This document shows, piece after piece, positions 11,776 to 14,901 of a stretch of DNA of 14,901 bases (its first letter is position 1; the number at the start of each line of letters is the position of its first letter). Origin of the DNA: CAZWUZ01 sp964637655 [NCBI: uncultured bacterium] (GTDB lineage Bacteria; DAOPZR01); the NCBI GenBank assembly GCA_964637655.1, contig CAZWUZ010000063.1, positions 1 to 14,901 on the forward strand, read 5' to 3'. The translations under genes were made by a program, and so were the position numbers. The notes beneath the pieces were generated by a model. That model was given only the letters and a program-made list of their open reading frames with translations, was not told the origin of the DNA and ran no database searches.

Positions 11776-12914
11776 TGCGCCTGCTCTACACCGCCATCCG
11801 CTACCCGCCCGCGCCGGGCGGGATGGAGGAGCAGGTGGGCGCCATTGCGGAAGCGATGGCGGCGCGCGGGCATCAGGTGCGCGTGCATACCTCCGACCTC
11901 GAGCAGCACATCGATTTCAAACGCCTGCGCGGTGTGCCGGCAGTGACGGAGCGCCATGGCGTGCAGGTCAGGCGGCACTGGTCGCTGCATCCGCCGCACA
12001 CGACGTGGCCGGTGCAGCCCGGGCTGCCGCTGGCGCTGTTGCGCGAGGAGACCGACGTGGTGCACGCCTACGGCTTCCTCTATTTCCCGATGCTGGCGAC
12101 GTATGTCGCGGCGCGGCGCAAGCGCTGGCCCGTGGTCTTCAACCCCATTGTCGACCGTAACGCCATCCTGAAACATCCGCGCTACGCGCGGTGGCTGGGC
12201 GAGCGGATGATGCAGTCCCCCGTGACGGTCACCGACACGGAGTGGGCGATCAACGTGCTCAAGGAACTGGGATTTTCCGCCCGGCGCTTCGTCGCGGTGC
12301 CGCCCGGCGTTGACGTTGCCGCCTATGCGGATGTCGACGGCAGTTTCTTTGCTGCGGAGCAGGCGCGCGGCGAGCAGGTGCTGCTCTTTGCCGGGCGCAT
12401 TGCCACGGGGAAGGGGCTTGACGTGCTGCTGCGCGCGCTCCCCGCGGTGCGCGCGCGCTGTCCGCGGGCGCACCTGCATGTTATCGGCACCGACTTCGGG
12501 TACCTGGCCGCGGCGCAGACGCTGGCGCGGGAACTGCAGCTCGATGACGCGGTGACGTGGCACGGCTACGTGTCGCGCCGCGACCTTATCAGCGCCTACA
12601 CGGGCGCCGACCTGCTGGTGCTCCCCAGCCGCTACGAGGAGTTTGGCATGGTCATCGCGGAGGCGTGGGCGGCGGGCACGGCGGTGGTCGCGGCGGCGAG
12701 TACCGCCATCCCCTACGTGGTGGATGACGGGGTGAACGGGCTGCTCTTTCCGACGGACGATGTTGCCGCGTGCGCCGCGCGCATCGGCGACCTGCTGGAA
12801 GACGACGCGCAGCGGCGTGCCTTCGGTGCGGCGGGCCGGGAGAAGGTGCGCGCGCGCTACGCCTGGCCGGTTATCTTCGACCGGCTGGAGTCGATCTACC
12901 GGTCACTCGCCTGA
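11775..12914 (+). CDS. Family 4 glycosyltransferase (GT-B fold)
   Basis: The 379-aa product begins MRLLYTAIRYPPAPGGMEEQ, with the PPxxGGME acceptor-side glycine loop of GT4 enzymes. It has LLFAGRIATGKGLDVLL (around 210-226) at the start of the nucleotide-sugar domain, and the PSRYEEFGMVIAEAWAAG segment with the EX7E pair E288/E296. Such retaining enzymes add a sugar from a nucleotide donor to a lipid- or glycan-linked acceptor on the inner face of the membrane. Donor and acceptor cannot be assigned. It overlaps the HAD gene by one base. No following gene is close; a 112-bp gap leads to a separately promoted membrane protein. Confidence 0.92.
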   Translation: MRLLYTAIRYPPAPGGMEEQVGAIAEAMAARGHQVRVHTSDLEQHIDFKRLRGVPAVTERHGVQVRRHWSLHPPHTTWPVQPGLPLALLREETDVVHAYGFLYFPMLATYVAARRKRWPVVFNPIVDRNAILKHPRYARWLGERMMQSPVTVTDTEWAINVLKELGFSARRFVAVPPGVDVAAYADVDGSFFAAEQARGEQVLLFAGRIATGKGLDVLLRALPAVRARCPRAHLHVIGTDFGYLAAAQTLARELQLDDAVTWHGYVSRRDLISAYTGADLLVLPSRYEEFGMVIAEAWAAGTAVVAAASTAIPYVVDDGVNGLLFPTDDVAACAARIGDLLEDDAQRRAFGAAGREKVRARYAWPVIFDRLESIYRSLA

Positions 12915-12952
12915 CGGTGTTTGTGCCCGTGGTGCCGGTGCCTGCGCTGTCA

Positions 12953-12965
12953 GCCCGCGGCGGGC
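12953..12965 (+). other. Short GC hairpin after the glycosyltransferase
   Basis: GCCCG (12953-12957), loop CGG, CGGGC (12961-12965). There is no T-run after it, so it is not a convincing intrinsic terminator. It is the only candidate in the 112-bp gap for ending the HAD-GT4 transcript. Confidence 0.25.
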
Positions 12966-12990
12966 CGCGCCCGGCGGCTCCGGCCGGCAC

Positions 12991-13020
12991 TTGACGGCAC
13001 GCGCGCGGCGCTGCTATGGT
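12991..13020 (+). promoter_or_regulatory. Putative promoter of the membrane protein at 13027, leaderless
   Basis: TTGACG (12991-12996), 18 bp, TATGGT (13015-13020, 4/6). Six bases then the ATG, so transcription would begin at or next to the start codon. No Shine-Dalgarno is present upstream (GCTATGGTTGCCCC). Confidence 0.5.
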
Positions 13021-13026
13021 TGCCCC

Positions 13027-14406
13027 ATGTCCGCGTTCCGTACTTCACTTGTTCTGACCGCGCTGTATGTGGCCGGCGCGGTGTTCTGGCTGTGGTTCTT
13101 TGCCTTCGGGCAACTGGCCTACACGGCCTATGACTGGCCGGAAAAAATCATGTTGTACACCGCGCTGCAGCAGAGTCTGCATACGGGTCAGCTGCCGTGG
13201 CGCAGTTCGCTGGTCATCCACGACAACGATCGGCTGCTGGGCAATCCCCAGCTGCCGCTGGCGCCGGATATCTTCCTGCTCGCGGTGTTGCCGGTGCGGA
13301 TGGTTATTCCGGTCGCCGGCCTGTGCTGGTATTCCGTCGGGTTCGCCGGGTCGCTGGCGCTGCGCCGTCAGTTCCGGCTCGGGCTGGCGCCGTTCATTGC
13401 CTGGTGGCTGCTCTTCAACGCCAACGGCCACCTCATCAGTCACCTCTGCGTCGGACACGTCGAGTGGTTCGCGGTGTTTCTGCTCCCCTTCCTGCTGGCG
13501 GCGCTGCTGCGCCTGCTGGACTGTCCCCGCCCGCCGGCGCGTGCCGGACTGCCACTCGGGTTCTGGCTCGGGGCGCTCACGTTGCCCGGGGCTTTTCATC
13601 TGTTTATCTGGTGCATGCTGTTCGTCCTGCTGCTGCTGCCCGTGGCCCGCGGTCGCCGTGCGGCATTGACTGCCGCATTGTGTGCTGCTGCCGGTTTGGC
13701 GCTGTACCGGCTGCTGCCCGCGCTTGTCGTTTTCGGTCACTCACCCTATCCGTTTCGCGCCTGGTTCATTTCACTGGACGTCTGGCTGCGCGGCCTGCTG
13801 CTGGCCCTGCCGCATAATACCCTCTACCTTTGTGGCGGCCGCATGACCGGCTGGTGGGAATTCGATTTTTTCATCGGGTTCACCGGGCTGCTGTTTGTTG
13901 CCGGCCTGGGGGTGTTCGTCCGCCTGCGGCGGCAGGGGCTGCCGGCCCCCGCTGTTTACCGGGCACTCGACCTGCCGCTGGTGGCACTGACGCTGCTCGC
14001 CTTCCTGCCCCTGCCTGTCTGGCTGGATCTGCCGGTGGTCGAACGGGTCGTCACCCGGTTTTTTTTCGTCCCGCTGGTGGTGCTCATGCTGCTCGCAGTT
14101 GTCCGCTGGCAGCGCCTGCGCGAAACCTCGCGTTTCGCCCGCCAGCCGCTGCTCACGACGCTGCTGCTGGGCGGCATGGCGGCGGAACTGTTCCAGCATG
14201 CCCGGTTGTGGCGGCCGCTGGTGGCGGAACAGCTGTTCAGTTTGCCCTTCACCGGCACGGTGGCCCTGCTCCCCGACTACGACCCGTCTTATCGCGTGGC
14301 GGTCATCGGCGGCTGGCTGCTCTCGCTGACGGTGTTAGTGCTTGTGGCAGGTGGGTGCCGCCAGCTGCCAGGCCCGGCGTCCGCAGCACAACGCGCCGGC
14401 GCATAA
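13027..14406 (+). CDS. Polytopic membrane protein, GT-C/YfhO-like, unassigned
   Basis: The 459-aa product has about ten or more hydrophobic helices from residue 8 to about 445. The first long extracytoplasmic loop has D36-WPEK, then G54-QLPW and D66-ND, followed by GNPQLPLAPD (72-81). That acidic-then-proline-rich arrangement recalls GT-C glycosyltransferases and YfhO-like proteins, which take sugars from lipid carriers on the outer face of the membrane. A later GHVEWFAVFLLPFL helix fits the same group. I cannot name a family with certainty. ATG 13027 is chosen because it precedes the first helix and follows a promoter; in-frame extension upstream gives non-membrane, Arg-rich sequence. The 3' end overlaps the convergent gene by 72 bp. 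Base composition looks slightly less GC-rich than upstream. Confidence 0.75.
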   Translation: MSAFRTSLVLTALYVAGAVFWLWFFAFGQLAYTAYDWPEKIMLYTALQQSLHTGQLPWRSSLVIHDNDRLLGNPQLPLAPDIFLLAVLPVRMVIPVAGLCWYSVGFAGSLALRRQFRLGLAPFIAWWLLFNANGHLISHLCVGHVEWFAVFLLPFLLAALLRLLDCPRPPARAGLPLGFWLGALTLPGAFHLFIWCMLFVLLLLPVARGRRAALTAALCAAAGLALYRLLPALVVFGHSPYPFRAWFISLDVWLRGLLLALPHNTLYLCGGRMTGWWEFDFFIGFTGLLFVAGLGVFVRLRRQGLPAPAVYRALDLPLVALTLLAFLPLPVWLDLPVVERVVTRFFFVPLVVLMLLAVVRWQRLRETSRFARQPLLTTLLLGGMAAELFQHARLWRPLVAEQLFSLPFTGTVALLPDYDPSYRVAVIGGWLLSLTVLVLVAGGCRQLPGPASAAQRAGA

Positions 14407-14901
14407 CAGGCCTGCGGCCAGCCATGCCCATGCTGGCTGTCGGACAACGGTGCTGTCGCTGTCAGCCGCGTGACCGGCAGCCGGGGCAAGCCACCAGAGC
14501 CGCCAGGCCGGCTGTTGTGCCAGCGTCGCGTCGGTGACTGCCGGCCAGGGCGGCAGCAGACCCGGGCCGACCAGCCCGCGCGCGACCAGCCACCAGTGAC
14601 CGATGAGCGGGCTGTGGCGGGGTGAAAAGTGCAGCAGTTCGCAGTCGTCGCGTACCGGCCAGAACTGCGGATGATACCAGTGTTGTCCGGCCAGCGTGTT
14701 GGTGATAACGATATAATCGCCCGCTTCGATCAGCAGGCCGCCGCCCTGCACAAATGCCGTCAGCAGCAGCAGGCCTGCCAGTCCGGCCCGGCCACCCGGT
14801 GATACTGTGCGGGCTACGACCTGCTCGGCCACGGGCGCGGCGCACAGCATGAGCAGCGGGATCAGCGGCAGCAGCAGCCGCGGACCCCAGGCCCAGTCAC
14901 C
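14335..14901 (-). CDS. C-terminal part of a membrane protein, probably a GT-C-type glycosyltransferase (runs off right edge)
   Basis: On the minus strand a frame is open from the right edge to TAA at 14337-14335, giving 188 residues that begin GDWAWGPRLLLPLIPLL. The W-x-W-GPR-L-LP-x-IP segment is common in polytopic GT-C-like and related membrane proteins just before a C-terminal helix. A second helix (GLAGLLLLTAFVQGGGLLI), a Trp-rich soluble stretch and a last helix (AWLAAGLLCAGALCCG) follow. A methionine at 14850 is internal; the real start is beyond the window. It points toward the membrane protein at 13027 and overlaps it, and the two may be distantly similar in type. Confidence 0.7.
   Translation of the reverse strand, partial: GDWAWGPRLLLPLIPLLMLCAAPVAEQVVARTVSPGGRAGLAGLLLLTAFVQGGGLLIEAGDYIVITNTLAGQHWYHPQFWPVRDDCELLHFSPRHSPLIGHWWLVARGLVGPGLLPPWPAVTDATLAQQPAWRLWWLAPAAGHAADSDSTVVRQPAWAWLAAGLLCAGALCCGRRAWQLAAPTCHKH

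Overview
The window is a GC-rich (roughly 70%), tightly packed stretch of bacterial chromosome. I see no insertion sequence, phage gene, CRISPR array, tRNA or rRNA. Class III ribonucleotide reductase, flavin-dependent ThyX and few spare bases between genes suggest an anaerobe or facultative anaerobe. The EF-P subtype, the fused DHH-CBS-nucleotidyltransferase and the YhcH-family protein would fit a Verrucomicrobiota/Kiritimatiellae/Lentisphaerae-like or related lineage. That placement is a guess from protein style and was not tested.

Layout. At the left edge a YhcH/YiaL-family gene runs off the window on the minus strand (1-307). It is divergent from a long plus-strand gene (604-3269) for a DHH + two CBS + class II tRNA nucleotidyltransferase/poly(A) polymerase, whose frame breaks near its 3' end. 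The 296 bp between them hold two outward-facing promoter-like sequences flanking about 3.3 tandem copies of a 51-54 bp hairpin repeat. Next come an NAD-dependent sugar epimerase (3305-4225) and queD (4252-4629).

The centre is a deoxynucleotide-synthesis block: thyX (4862), nrdD (5605), a small CxxC redoxin (7698) and dut (7979). Junctions are tight, with ATGA overlaps at redoxin/dut and at dut/next gene. NrdD makes dNTPs anaerobically, the redoxin may be its reductant, Dut makes dUMP and ThyX turns dUMP into dTMP. The last member (8401-8874) is an unrecognised four-helix membrane protein with two cytosolic-looking cysteine clusters, followed 4 bp later by a CDP-paratose 2-epimerase-like gene (8879-9925). 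The thyX leader carries a near-perfect intrinsic terminator hairpin between its likely promoter and its start codon.

The right part holds efp (10010) behind a near-consensus sigma70 promoter, a CpXC-domain protein (10593), a HAD phosphatase (11089) overlapping a GT4 glycosyltransferase (11775), and a polytopic membrane protein (13027-14406). The last collides tail-to-tail, with a 72 bp coding overlap, with a second membrane protein on the minus strand (14335-14901, running off the right edge). Several promoter-like sequences have TTGAC[A/G] at 17-18 bp from a TATAAT-like box. Two or three of them lie so close to the start codon that the mRNAs would be leaderless.

Most likely places for something new: the thyX leader RNA, the cysteine-cluster membrane protein tied to dut, and the tandem hairpin repeats.
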